A DNA stretch of 64,000 nucleotides from Maratus speciosus (lineage: Eukaryota > Arthropoda > Arachnida > Araneae > Salticidae), in NCBI GenBank assembly GCA_963932465.1, contig OZ010788.1, positions 671,544,484 to 671,608,483 of the forward strand, given 5' to 3'. The notes beneath the pieces were generated by a model. That model was not told the origin of the DNA. It saw only the letters and a program-made list of their open reading frames with translations, and searched no databases. The translations under genes were made by a program, and so were the position numbers. Each line of letters opens with the position of its first letter. Within the stretch, counting starts at the first letter, position 1. Below are positions 1 to 11,059 of this stretch, one piece after another.

Positions 1-785
1 TACATAACTTCATGTACTTATTGATTGTATATTAATGAAAATGGCACAAAAATAACTAGTACAACACTCCCTGCCTGCGAAACACTTCCAAATTCAGGGA
101 AGACCTGCTTGCCAAAGCCAAAAGCATAAATATGAAATTTGGTTAAATTCTATACATAACTTGGTATACTTATCGATTGTATAATAATGAAAATGGCACA
201 AAAATAACTAGTGCAGCATTTCGTTCCGGCGAGATACTTTCAAATTCAAGGAGGACCTGCTTGGCAAAGCCAAAATGCACAAATATGAAACTTGTTTCAA
301 TTCTATACATAACTTCATGTACTTATTGATTGTATAATAATGAAAATGGCACAAAAATAACTAGTACAACACTCCCTGCCTGCGAAACACTTCCAAATTC
401 AGGGAAGACCTGCTTGCCAAAGCCAAAAGCATAAATATGAAATTTGGTTAAATTCTATACATAACTTGGTATTCTTATCGATTGTATAATAATGAAAATG
501 GCACAAAAATAACTAGTGCAGCATTTCGTTCCGGCGAGATACTTTCAAATTCAAGGAGGACCTGCTTGGCAAAGCCAAAATGCACAAATATGAAACTTGT
601 TTCAATTCTATACATAACTTCATGTACTTATTGATTGTATAATAATGAAAATGGCACAAAAATAACTAGTGCAGCATTTCGTTCCGACGAGATACTTTCA
701 AATTCAAGAAGGACCTGCTGGCCATAGCCAAAAAGAAAAAATATATATATAAAATATTGGTTCAATTCTAGGTATAACTTCATGC
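1..785 (+). repeat. Tandem array of ~153-bp units in an alternating A/B dimer
   Basis: Units start at about 1, 153, 306, 458 and 611, each opening with TACATAACTT. Two unit types alternate: one carries ACAACACTCCCTGCCTGC, the other GCAGCATTTCGTTCCGGC. The higher-order period is therefore about 305 bp. The last unit is a hybrid and is more diverged. All units share a core around GAAAATGGCACAAAAATAAC. The array is cut by the window edge, so its full length is unknown. Confidence 0.92.
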
Positions 786-955
786 AGTTTTTGGAGTTAG
801 AATGGCGACACACGGTCAGAAGAACAGACAGACATTTTGTATAAACTGTTTTTCGGGATTTCTGATACCTAAAACGTGTAAATCCATCAAAAACCAGAAA
901 TCGAATGAAAATTTCTGTTACAATATTTCTCCTATTGAAGTTAGAAGAAAGTAAA
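786..955 (+). repeat. Non-tandem 3' flank of the same dispersed repeat
   Basis: This stretch, with motifs AATGGCGACACACGG, ACAGACAGACATTTTGTATA, CCTAAAACGTGTAAA and TTAGAAGAAAGTAAAA, recurs on the minus strand at about 11,060-11,215. There it also adjoins copies of the 153-bp unit. The two together define one dispersed element: tandem units plus a unique tail. No coding sequence is visible. Confidence 0.7.
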
Positions 956-1099
956 AGAATACCTAAAAAATAACAAATACACTTTTACCGTGTGCACTTT
1001 TACAGAGTATTTTAATTATATACAACATTTCTATTAATTCTTTAATTAAAAATAAAAAACATTATGATGATTTTTACACGCTTCACCATTTATAAGTAT

Positions 1100-1760
1100 T
1101 TATAAAAAATATATAACTTAATCACATTTCGCTATTAAAAATAGTTTTACAGAAACACGTCTCTTATGAAATACATTTAAAAATTATTAAGTGTTTTACA
1201 AAAATATCGCAAATGTATAAGATATAATACCTAAAAATGGAAAAACCATACTTTGGAACCGTCAAACTATTTAAAATATACACTCAGTGACTTCAAAAGC
1301 ATTTCAATATGAAAAGCTATTCTGCCGTAATTTTTAATATTTTATTTAATATACTTAGACTAGACGTATTTTTGACGATATATGTCACCATTGAGATTTA
1401 AGTGACATTTAAAATTTAAAGTACTTTTAAATAATGGTTAAAGGACAAAACCTTTTAACTTCAAAAACATCTGATATCAGAAAACTAGTAAAATTTCAGA
1501 AAATATAAAGCTTCGTTCCACGTTAAAAAGAATTGCCTTTCAAGGCTATTAGAAACTATCAACGCTTAAGAGTCAATAAAAACACTAAATATATTTTGAC
1601 GTGAAACATTAATGTTCATGTTTTTAAAAGTTGGATTAAATTGATATTTAAAGACCTTTAAGGATTACAATATATTTTTATTTTTCCAACTTATTTCGTC
1701 GTTGTAACGAAATAATAAAAATACTTGTAAAAAATATTATTTTTTTCTTTCCTTTAAATG
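1100..1760 (+). repeat. Old dispersed repeat, copy 1
   Basis: The sequence aligns by eye with 40,150-40,990 over several hundred bases. Shared blocks include AAATACATTTAAAAATTATTAAGT, ACCGTCAAACTATTTAAAATA and AAAAAGAATTGCCTTTC followed by a TATTAGAA..TATCAAC block. Its last part also matches 30,720-31,085. It is strongly diverged and non-coding. No terminal repeats were located, so the class is unknown. Confidence 0.6.
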
Positions 1761-1828
1761 CGAGATTATATTACTTTTAATGAGTTTTAACACTTTATCC
1801 TCGACGGTACTTGAATGTACGGTCGTGG

Positions 1829-1860
<32 letters not shown>

Positions 1861-2799
1861 CAACCCTTTCTAACTCTGGGAAAAATTATCGTAGAAGAAA
1901 ATTACTGGTACCACACGATTTGTAATAAAGTCTACTTTTAAATGATGTAGATAAATTTTGCTGAGGGGGGCATTTACATATTAAAACGAACCATAACTTT
2001 ATTTTCCAATAGCAGTACACAATTCTGGCAGCATAAATGAACTCAACACCCTTGAATTAGCCTAAAAACAAATTTTTATGCAATTCCTACGATAAGTTTC
2101 CGAGAAATTAATTCTTTTAAAACGATAGTATTTTAAGGACTGTATCCAAATTGAAGTTCGGTACTCGATTGTTGGCCGAGAGAGCCTCCTTCTTGATCAA
2201 GGCAACTTAAGTGCCACTTAAGTAGTCATTGAAGACTGCTAGATGACAGGATAGCATAAGAAATTTCAAAATATTTAGTCACTTCTATCATAGACGGCCC
2301 TTAATCCATCATTGTGCCGTTTTTAAGCCCAATATGAAAACAACTTGGAAGAAAAATGTAAAATTTTGGATTTCCATAAAGCAGGACTTAATAAATCTAA
2401 ATCCAACAAAAGAATTGTAGAATGCAATTCAATTTTTTTTAATACCAATTTCCAAATTCATATCATAAAATTTTAAAAATTACAAATTCAACATATTTAT
2501 GTTTCGGTATTTTAGTATTATTGCTTCCCAAAAAATTCGTACATTAGGAGTACAATTTGCGGAGATATTAATAAAAATATGAAAATGTAATTTAACATTA
2601 GAAGCACTAAATTTTGAATGTTTATAATTCAAAACTTGTCATTCAAATGACTTGAATATTTTTGTCTAGGCATAGTTTGAACCGGAGATTTGAAATATCC
2701 CGTTACAACTGGGTATTGCTATTGAAAAAAAATGAAGTTTGGATTCGTTTTAATATGTACACAAGGCTTGGGACCAGGGATGCCAGTGGGCTACTTTTT
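1761..2799. other. AT-rich intergenic DNA, no gene seen
   Basis: Apart from a poly(A) run at about 1829-1854, no coding segment, RNA gene or terminal repeat could be supported here. Confidence 0.6.
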
Positions 2800-2946
2800 T
2801 TAAAAATTCAGATTTCTTGATTGGCACCACTCTTTTAAAATGTTAAATTCACCTTATTTAATGACAGATTAATTAGTGCGAAAACAAGTTGAGATTTACG
2901 ATTTCATAGAAGTGATGCCAATCAAAAAAATCTGAATTAAAAAACA
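2800..2946. mobile_element. Small foldback/MITE-like inverted repeat
   Basis: The left arm reads TTCAGATTTCTTGATTGGCA and the right arm TGCCAATCAAAAAAATCTGAA, about 75 bases apart, giving imperfect arms of about 35 bp. The size and foldback structure fit a miniature inverted-repeat element. No clear target duplication was found. Confidence 0.5.
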
Positions 2947-3600
2947 AGAAAGAAAAATCATGCGTCAAGCATAGATTATGAAAGACTTCGCAACATATTC
3001 AGAATAATGTAACAAAGCTTCATAGTTTAATAATATGTTAAAGTATATATAAGTTAAAATAATATGTCTAATTCAACCCTATTTAAACTGATAACTTATT
3101 TGAAAACCCAATTTCAGCTGTTCCCATCTACTACTTTGAGCAGCTCTGTATATGATTAAAACAGTTAAATTTAAAAGCGAAAGCTGAAATTGAAAACGCA
3201 CTTCCGCAATTATTACTCAAAGACAGTATTGTAACTAATTTCGTTTGTCTGTCCCTGTAAATGAACGACAAATGCTATGAATGTCTTAATCATCTTTTAG
3301 TGAAATTCTGTGATTTGTATCAGTTTCAATACATTTGAAGCAGCGTAATGTCATTAAAATACACTGCTAATGATTTTTCCCCGATATACCATAATGTAAT
3401 GGAATTATTTTGGGTAGCCCTGCAAATGAAATGTTAATCCCACATACTTCGTAGGCAATACGAAACATGGTTCAGTCACCCTAAATATGATTATCAATTG
3501 CATGAAAATCCAAGTATATTTACGGGAGTTAGAACGTTGACAGACGGCCAAACGGACAGACAAACCGAATGCACAGACACATTTCCACTTTGCTGGAAAG
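2947..3600. other. AT-rich intergenic DNA, no gene seen
   Basis: Short open frames occur but none shows a recognisable family. The stretch CAGACGGCCAAACGGACAGAC near 3540 resembles the end of the repeat family seen at about 5,020, 13,510 and 19,590. Confidence 0.5.
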
Positions 3601-3624
3601 TGTTAAAAATAGCCCACAGGAAGC

Positions 3625-3693
3625 ACTGGCTGGGACTCGAAGCCAGTACCTTTGGCTTCAACTGCCAATGCCCTTCCAATTGAATGATCTGGA
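3625..3693 (-). repeat. tRNA-derived SINE-like fragment
   Basis: Read on the minus strand it has an A-box-like TCATTCAATTGGAAGGGC at 3669-3686 and a B-box-like GGCTTCGAGTCCC at 3632-3644, correctly spaced for an RNA polymerase III internal promoter. The acceptor stem is not convincing, so it is a SINE head or tRNA pseudogene. It shares CCAGAT..TCAATTGGAAG with the plus-strand copy at 3,929-4,000. Confidence 0.6.
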
Positions 3694-3928
3694 TGACTTC
3701 CAAGCTGACACAGTGTTTGCTAAAAATCTCTCAACCATTTTGGTACATCTCGTATGTTATTTGACAAAGTTCGACATAATAAACCGGATATATAAGGATT
3801 CTAATTAATTAAAGTGTATAGTTTAGTTCCTTTACCTGCGGTTTATTCTGTTGAGATGCATCAAATAACAGACCATAGATCATTACGAAAGGATTGTTCT
3901 CAGCGATTATTGGTCTGGATGGGAAGGC

Positions 3929-4000
3929 GTCCAGATAGCTCAATTGGAAGAGCACTGGAAATTGAAACCAAAGGTTTTGGGTACGACTCCCAACTGGATA
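3929..4000 (+). repeat. tRNA-derived SINE-like fragment, opposite orientation
   Basis: The A box TAGCTCAATTGGAAGAGC (3936-3953) matches the tRNA consensus closely. The B box GGGTACGACTCC (3979-3990) has one or two changes. Length and spacing fit a tRNA head. It is the same family as the minus-strand copy 240 bases upstream. A functional tRNA is unlikely because the anticodon and acceptor stems do not pair well. Confidence 0.6.
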
Positions 4001-4606
4001 TATTTTTGCTTAGGTGGAAAAATTACTACTCGGATGCACTAGCTTCGTCCTTATAAATTTGTAGTTATTGATGTCATTAATATTGTACGCAAAGTACTTC
4101 AAAGAAAGAGATTTCAAATTGGTTCAAGACAGAGATTTATTTGGTTGATTGCCAAAGCCAGTTTTGTTCATGTGAAGAGTAAGAACAAAAATAAGTAAAG
4201 GGTAATAAAAAAGTGATCCATGTAGGTGAGTGTGTAGAAATTAGAATAAAAATGAAGGTAAGCCGCATAATTTTACATAAATCCCCGCCTTGAAAGATGG
4301 CCGAAAATTGCTATTGTCTCTAGTCGCTGGAAGTAATTCAGTCGCTGGAATTGTTATGCTTCATGCTTTCATCACGTGCTTTTGTGGAACAGCTACAACA
4401 ACAATATTTGTTCCATTTTTCTTTAAACCAATCTCTGATATTTTTCAAAGGAGTCTTCTTCATTCTCGTTGCTGAAAGCATATCTAAAATAAAAGTAAAT
4501 ATATAAATAAATGAAGCAACTTTTAAGTATGCTGTTAAATAAAATTTCAAGTAACAGTATGAGGAAAGTCTGTCGGAACAGATTCCAGGTACAAACTGTA
4601 AATAAA

Positions 4607-5085
4607 ACAAGTCGGAAAGTGTTCGTCAAACATTGCAAATGAGGTGCGTTCGTACTTCAACTAGTTTTATAAACTAATCAGATCTTGGTGCTATGGCTTT
4701 TGCACACTTATGCAGAAATGCATGAATACAAAATTTATTACGATTCTATATATAATAAATTCAGTAATGTGGAAATAATAGGTCTCCGTCTTAAATCGGA
4801 CATCATCACCTTGACAATATCGAATCATGACCTATCATGTGATATCTTTAATAATTGACGTATGATAGGATTTAATAGAATGAAGAAAACTTTAATTAAT
4901 ATCTCTTAAGTTTCGATTCAATTTTCATGAACTTTAAAATGTCTCGAAAAATTCTGCAAAGATTTTATATATTAAAATCAAAGCATTCGGTTGAGTAGTT
5001 TTTGCGCTGTTATATGCGGACAGACGGACGGATCAGACAACAACTATAAGTGCTACGTATTTGTATAACTAAGAACTCACCTCAG
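4607..5085 (+). repeat. Dispersed repeat 'GTCGGAAA', copy 1
   Basis: It begins ACAAGTCGGAAAGTGTTCGT, continues through GAGGTGCGTTCGTACT and ends with GACGGACGG..AAGTGCTACGTATTTGTATAA. The same order of blocks occurs at 12,793-13,575 and 19,261-19,670. It has no coding sequence. The family looks like an old non-autonomous element. Its class could not be determined. Confidence 0.65.
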
Positions 5086-5527
5086 AAGCTTTGTTCTTAT
5101 ATGAGCGGGGTTTATAGTAAAAATATACCAGAATTATTATACTTTTATTGTATAAATAGACCGAACTTGCTCGATTCATTTAAAATAAGATCAAAACCCA
5201 TAATATAGTGTTTCAAACTAGTTCTTTTCTAGATTTTATTAACATTGTAAATAGTTTCCGATATAAGAACAAATGTTCTTAAAAATAAGACAAGAATGAA
5301 TAAATTTTAGATGGGCGGTTTTTAATAAAAATGTTTCTAAAAAACTACTTGAATCATATTAAAATTACATAAAGCTACAAAATGAAGAAATAAAAGCATT
5401 GTTGCAACAGCTGCAATGGTCAGCTTGCAGTGGAGGCATATACACCGGATTCTTTATGAACTCCCACAGGTAGAAATCACTTGGCGTCCGATCGGTTGAG
5501 CGTCTGAATAGAACTTATTTGCTAATC

Positions 5528-5602
5528 AACATTTGGGAAGAACTGAGCTATCGACTTGATGTGTGCCGTGTGACGAAAGTTGCTCCCATCGAACACTTGT
5601 GA
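5528..5602 (+). pseudogene. C-terminal remnant of a mariner-like transposase
   Basis: The 24 codons before a TGA stop read as a typical mariner transposase tail: WEEL, then YRLDVCRVT, then IEHL. The upstream sequence is degenerate and out of frame. The downstream end AAACACCCCGTAG near 5710 may be the old terminal repeat. A second relic of the same type lies on the minus strand at 21,526-21,717. Only the tail survives, so it is inactive. Confidence 0.65.
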
Positions 5603-6679
5603 GCTTGTAGATAAAACTGTTTGATTTACTCTTTCAATTTATGTATTAATTATAATTTTCATGAAATAAATACTATCAAGCGTTAAATCCCCAATATTCA
5701 TTTAGAAACACCCCGTAGTTTTTTTTTTTTTTTTAACTTTAATCCTATTATATTTTATTGACATCACGAATGAACTTATGTTTTTATAAAGGGGAAAAAT
5801 ATTTTTTCCCATACAGCGGTGTAAAATGTGTTTTTAAAGACTGAATTAAAGTTTTTAATTAGTATGATTTTCTACTTACGCAATTTACCCATTTTTCTAT
5901 GCAGAAATGCCTGATGAGAATTGGTATGCATTTGGATGTATAATATACACAATATTTCTAAAATTTGCTTGATAACCATTCAGTATGGAGGATATGCTAT
6001 TACTAAACAGTTTCAATTCATGGTAAATAAGGCTCCATTGAAATTTCGCGTGCTGTAATTCGTAAGAAAATTTGAAAAGTTGTACAAACATCAGGTTGGA
6101 ATAGAAAGTATTGATTTTCAGAAGAAGCGTATATAGCATGTAATTTCTTATGCTGACTACTCTGAAATTGCGATGTAAAAAAGGTGCGCACGTTGAGATA
6201 TGCTTGAGAAAATTGATAATTGTCCCCATGAAGCATAGATATTTTTAATTACTATTATTATTTCTTAATTTATTTTTACAGTGTGATTAAATTTTAGTAT
6301 ATCTTCCAGGTTTTGACAGTATTGCGAAATTTATTTAAATTAATTTCAATTTTAGACAAATTGCGAATGTTGAAAAACCTTAAATATATATATATATATA
6401 TATAGTTTTTGTACATTTTCTTCTTCATGAGTGATGTTAAATTTTTCTTTAAAAAAAAACCCATCAAAATATCATTTAGATTTAACTACTCTTTTTTTTT
6501 TCAATTAATTAGATCGAAACAAATTTTGTGAATGAACTTGTTTCTGAATGAACAACATGCTCCAAAATTTCAAGAAAATATTCGTGGTTTAAAACATTAA
6601 TTATGGCACTTATTTGTCATCATTATTGAGTGTTATTTTATATTCTATCGTCTAAATTTGTTAATTAAAACCTGCTTAG

Positions 6680-6962
6680 TATACAGGTTGTTCAAAAGTT
6701 CGACCGACACATTAAGGCGGATGATTGAAGGCATCAAGAGTCATGAAAAGTATATAGAGAACAATGGGGTCGCAAACCACGTATTGAATCAAAAATACAG
6801 GATATTCTGCACTCATTCAATTTGCGTTGACGGCAATAACTTTTGGAAAACTGAAGTATATTGTGGTGAAACTTTTAATAGACATTCTCACCTTTGTTTT
6901 CCATGTGATAATATTGAAAAAAACTGATAGAAGCCGGTCAAATTTTGAACATCCTGTATATA
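6680..6962. mobile_element. TA-flanked MITE with ~27-bp terminal inverted repeats
   Basis: The left end TATACAGGTTGTTCAAAAG is matched by the inverse of the right end TTTTGAACATCCTGTATATA. TIRs are about 27 bp with few mismatches, flanked by TA dinucleotides, which fits a Tc1/mariner-mobilised MITE of 283 bp. An 89-codon open frame crosses it but resembles no known protein. Confidence 0.7.
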
Positions 6963-7079
6963 CGCGTGTATTCGTACATAGGCCGCGTTTTACTAAAGCA
7001 TTATTTCCATGTGTATTAAATTATGTATTTCGCTGTAACTTGTTTTACGATAACATATATATTTCAATCCCACTCTAGC

Positions 7080-7714
7080 AATAGTATTATCATCTACAGT
7101 GACTGCCTCTCTGGCCTGCAGGCAATACAGGCACACAGGACAAAACATCCTCTAGTACTGCAAATCAAACTAAAACTTAAGAATCTCCTACATCGTATCT
7201 CACTAGGTCACGTCTCGGCTCACAAAGGTATCTTTGGCAATGAACTAGCAGACAACCTAGCGAAGAAGGCCACACAGAAAGAAACAATAGACACACACCT
7301 CCCAGTGCCCCAGTCATACGTCAAAAGGGTCCTTAGAGCAAGGATACTGACGCGATGGCAGGGGCACTGGGATACTTCAAAAAAGGGCAGGCACACATAT
7401 AAGCTAATTCCTAAAGTTTCTCTCACACTATATAACTTAACACCCTACACCACTAGCTTCTTAACAGGACATGGCCCTTTCATGGCATATCTGGACCGCT
7501 TCAAAATAAGATCCACTGCCACTTGCGTCTGCGGTGAAGATGGCACTATAAGTCACCCGTACTACAGTTGTACTCTCACGCAACGCTGGCACTTGAGGCG
7601 TCCAGACATACTGCCAGTCAACTGGCTCCAAAACGTCCTTTCCCGCACCCTCGTACTCAACAAATTAAAACACATTCACAATTTCCTTACATACTTAACA
7701 AACTTAACTTAAGC
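7080..7714 (+). pseudogene. 5'-truncated LINE ORF2: RNase H domain and C-terminal Cys/His tail
   Basis: The open frame of about 210 codons carries the C-terminal part of a non-LTR retrotransposon polymerase. RNase H signatures are visible: YSDCLSGLQAI with an active-site Asp, then HVSAHKGIFGNELADNLAKKA with the His and final Asp. A tail with CVCG...H...C spacing near the end resembles the zinc-finger-like motif of I/R1/Jockey-clade LINEs. Reverse transcriptase and endonuclease are absent, as expected of 5' truncation during target-primed insertion. The frame runs to a TAA at about 7712 and is followed by a GC-richer 3' UTR. The piece cannot retrotranspose alone. Clade assignment is inference. 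Confidence 0.8.
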
Positions 7715-8480
7715 CCTGGTTCTGCTTATCCAGTCTCACTGTCACCATATCAATCTTCAAACAGCACCAGAATCCAGTCCTCTTTGTAGGCTCCAATTAA
7801 ATTCTCTTACTCATCAATGTGTGGTTTCCTACGATCGCAAGAGCCTCTGCTCGTGCTTCTGACCATTCTATCAAGAGATACATCTCCAATGGACGCTTGA
7901 GTATCTGCTCGTGCCATCTTACTTGTGCCACACAAAGCATTACATCTCCAATGGGCGCTGAGTATTTGCTCGTGCCATCTTATTTGTGCCACGCAAATCA
8001 TTACATCTCCAATGGACGCTTGAGTATTTGCTCGTGCCATCTTACTTGTGCCACGCATTCCATTCTTTTCCCTTCCTGCCGCCCCTTGTCGCGAGAGGGG
8101 TTCCTACCCCGGCGGCCAGGATCAGTGATGTTTATTATTATTATTATTATTATTTATTTTATTTTATTTTTACTTTAAATGTTCTCATACTCCCGCCCTC
8201 TGTCGCGAGTAGGCGTTTTCCTGGCGGGAAGGCATTCGTCTAATTTTTGTAATCCCACTTTGCTCTTTTTAAAATAAATTCTGGGTTCTGTGGTCGGTGG
8301 TGCATAGACGCCCTTAGCGGGTCAGCGTCGCCCCTTGAGCATTTTGTGTTTGTCCGTCTGCATACGGCCGGACAGGGCTGTACTCACTAACGAGCCTCAA
8401 CGTGTCGGGGAACATACCGGGAGAGACGTTAAGCTCTAAGGGGCAGGCCTAGCCGGCCCTGAGCAGTCTCTCTTAGGCTG
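7715..8480 (+). repeat. LINE 3' UTR with 66-bp tandem repeats and a GC-rich tail
   Basis: Three imperfect units of about 66 bp (7,872-8,060) repeat TACATCTCCAATGG..GAGTAT.TGCTCGTGCCATCTTACTTGTGCCAC. A (TTA)n tract follows near 8,130. A block CCGCCC..TGTCGCGAG..GGCGG occurs twice (about 8,078 and 8,190). The stretch from 8,280 to 8,470 is far GC-richer than its surroundings. It is probably the LINE's 3' UTR, possibly fused to another retroelement tail. Confidence 0.6.
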
Positions 8481-8511
8481 CCTAATATATATATTTCTAT
8501 AATATTGCATG

Positions 8512-9634
8512 CAGGGTTGGTAAATATCATGATATTTTCGAAAATATTAAAAATATCCGATATTTTGATATGTATTCGATGTTTTCGATATATATCCAAT
8601 ATTTTCAAAATAGTCAACTCACTGCTGACAATAAATATTTTCAAACATAATATATATCAGTTAACTGAATATCAGAAACTGAAATATATATCAGTTAATA
8701 TAAAAACTTGAACAATATTCTAATAATGCATTTATCTTTTCAATTTTTTTTCACAGGGAACAAAACTGAAGAACAACTAATTGAAAACAAATACAATTTG
8801 TTTTAAATACAGTTAGAAAAAAATAATAAAGTATAGGATTCAGTATCAGAAAATCCGAACTTCATTGTGCAAAATTTTAAATTGCAAACTGTTTTCTTTT
8901 ATTTTAACAAAGAATTTTAGCATAACTGTAAGCTTGTCTTATTTTTTATTCTCTAGCATGTTGTACAGTTTATACACAACTGAATCAAAACCTCAAAAGA
9001 TTCCTTTCTAACGAAGTTATATATAACTGATTATCTGTAATCAGACAGTTTATCTTTAAATGACTGTTGTGAACTAATAATTGCCTGTCTCACATAATTA
9101 TTAGTTCTACATTTAAAAATAAAAGCTTCAAACTTAATCGTGGAAAATATTTTTGTTTTCCTTGCATAAAAAAGTCATTGTCAGAGACAAAAAGTCTTTA
9201 TCTACAGAATGGCATCATCAAATAACATTTAAAAATTTCATTTACACTTGTTTTGACTAAAAATATCAAAATTATCTCGCACAGTGATATTTTGAAAATA
9301 AATATCAAATATACAAAATATCAAACATCTTGATAATTTGAAAATAAATGTCAATTACTTGAAAATGTCGAAAATATTCAAAAGTCTTGATATTTTAAAA
9401 ATCAATATCGGATATCAGTGGTGGAAAATTGGCGCAGGAGTGGAGCCTATTGACACCACTAAATTATAGTAGTATTTTGACTCTTATCTAATGATCAAAT
9501 TTCTGAGTTTTTATTAAACTGAATAATACCATAAACATTTAGTGGTGTCAATAGGCTCCGCCTCTGCGCCAATTTTCCACCACTGCGGATATATATCCAG
9601 ATATATATCCATTGATATATATCAACAAACCCTG
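8512..9634. mobile_element. hAT-like non-autonomous element, 1.12 kb
   Basis: It starts CAGGGTTGGTAAATATC and ends GATATATATCAACAAACCCTG, giving imperfect TIRs beginning CAGGGTT as in many hAT elements. Flanking 8-mers ATTGCATG (8504-8511) and AATGCAGG (9635-9642) match at 6 of 8 positions, consistent with an aged 8-bp target duplication. The interior is filled with GATATT/AATATC motifs and has no transposase. Confidence 0.7.
9416..9585. mobile_element. 170-bp MITE nested in the hAT-like element
   Basis: Arms of about 48 bp start CAGTGGTGGAAAATTGGCGC and end with the inverse, GCGCCAATTTTCCACCACTG. Two of the few differences fall near GCAGGAGTGG versus GAGGCGGAG. The 7-mer CGGATAT flanks both sides (9409-9415 and 9586-9592) as a target duplication. 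CA..TG ends and a 7-8 bp duplication fit a hAT-type MITE. Confidence 0.85.
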
Positions 9635-9792
9635 AATGCAGGTAATAGAAAATTATAACGTTTTATTAGCAGTAGTTGCATGTATAAATAATAAACTTTA
9701 TTGTTATTAAAAACGTTTAGCTATGTTATTAATTTTGTAAAATAAGTGTTTCTATCAATGAAAAAAAAAACAATAGTAAATTTCATTCATAC

Positions 9793-9997
9793 CTGTAAGA
9801 CTTCAAATAACCGTGGATATATGTTCCTCTGCCAGTATATAACATCGTTCTCAAACTGGCCTTCCATCCATTCAAATGTAAATATATGAAGTACCATCAT
9901 ACCAAATGACCATAAATCGAAGGAATCTCCACTAGTTTTCCATTGGCCAGTATAGGGGCAAGTCTCAGGGGGTCGGCTCCAAGGCATTAAACCGTAT
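9793..9997 (-). CDS. Protein kinase, second visible exon (C-lobe start)
   Basis: This exon continues the kinase whose first exon lies at 13,774-14,300. Upstream, the acceptor ..TATATAG precedes the exon. Downstream, a GTATGA donor follows it. The first base completes the Gly codon begun in the previous exon, so the phases fit. The encoded segment has PWSRPPE, equivalent to the APE motif at the end of the activation segment, then DSFDLWSFGMMVL, the alpha-F helix with its invariant Asp. The exon ends in LFEVLQ. No further C-lobe exon was found between here and position 1, so the rest lies beyond the window or was missed. Confidence 0.8.
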
Positions 9998-10163
9998 CTA
10001 TATAAGAGTAAGACATTATGTTAGATACACATATATTAAACCTTTGTGTAACTGCGTTCCATATCTGCAACATACCTAAAAGTAAATGCTACTTATAAAG
10101 TATTCTTTAAACCTTTGTATCTGAATTTGGAATAAAATGGAATTGCTCATCTGAATAATTATT

Positions 10164-10641
10164 CCGTGTGTCCTAAAAAGGACTGCCTGATTTTAAAATT
10201 CAGTTACTCGCAAACGGTGACAGATATTTAAAAAATTCTTGTAGGAGGGTTATGTATGATGTCAGGAGTTTCTTTTTTTCTTTTTTCTTTTCTTTTTTTT
10301 CTTTTTTTTTACCGTGATTCTAGAATTTAGTTCGAATTACAAACAATAGATTGCAAGCCATAGGCGTTAAATTCAAGCTGGATTTATCCTTTCTCTTTTC
10401 CCATGCCAAAAAATGAGACTAAAATTTATTGAGTGGGTCCCGAAGATACAAAATCGGGCCTGGATTTAGCACATATTGCTCGCATCGCCATCTATTGTTT
10501 ATAATTCGAACTAAATTGGAGAATCACAGTAAAACACTCCTGACATCATACATAACGTTCCTGCAAGAATTTTTAAAATATGTGTCACCGTTTCAAGTTA
10601 TTGAATTTTTAAATCAGTCAATTCTTTTTAGGACACTCGGT
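10164..10641. mobile_element. 478-bp foldback MITE with ~200-bp arms
   Basis: The left end CCGTGTGTCCTAAAAAGGACTG pairs with the right end TTCTTTTTAGGACACTCGG. Inner blocks also pair: ACGGTGACA.ATATTT, TTATGTATGATGTCAGGAG and TTTAGTTCGAATTA.AAACAATAGAT. A pyrimidine run of about 50 bases (10,265-10,310) was added in the left arm only. Confidence 0.75.
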
Positions 10642-10814
10642 ATATGATAATATCTAAGATATTCCGAACAACATGTACAATAATAATTTAATTTGTAGAT
10701 AATTTTTTTTAATTAAAACTGATTTAATTAATCGGTTGGTAGAGAATTTTCGCAAAATTTTTACAAGAATAACTAAGAAAGAGAGAACTTCTTAAAACAC
10801 CATAACCATTTTAA

Positions 10815-10960
10815 TAAAAGAGCAAAACTTTTCGAAAGAACTAGTCTCTCTTCATCAGGCGCAGAGAACACCTGCTACTACTTTGAAAACAGCAGCAAGA
10901 CACTTAGGTCTTGGGCTGTTTTTAAAGTAGAAGAACGTGCTCTTTGCACTACTATTCAGA
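10815..10960 (-). repeat. Possible Penelope-like/hammerhead-type motif plus hairpin
   Basis: On the minus strand, CTGATGA is followed by a 5-bp stem (AGAGA..TCTTT) and then CGAAA, the order of a hammerhead ribozyme core. Next to it (plus 10,878-10,935) is an imperfect hairpin pairing ACTTTGAAAACAGC with GCTGTTTTTAAAGT. The match is short and stems I and III are not convincing, so this may be a relic of a Penelope-like element or chance. Confidence 0.3.
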
Positions 10961-11059
10961 CCTAAGATACAGAAATTTGGAACTCTAATCTTATCCTCAT
11001 AAAAACTAAGCTTTTTTTTTTTACACTTTTACTTTACTTCTATGGAGTTGAATGTTTTT

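Noticed and set aside
5897..6236. Overlapping minus-strand open frames of 110 and 72 codons
   Set aside because: No recognisable motif or family, no splice or start context, and composition typical of AT-rich random frames.
7807..8178. Open frames on both strands over the LINE 3' UTR
   Set aside because: They exist only because the 66-bp repeat length is a multiple of three. The sequence is untranslated LINE tail.
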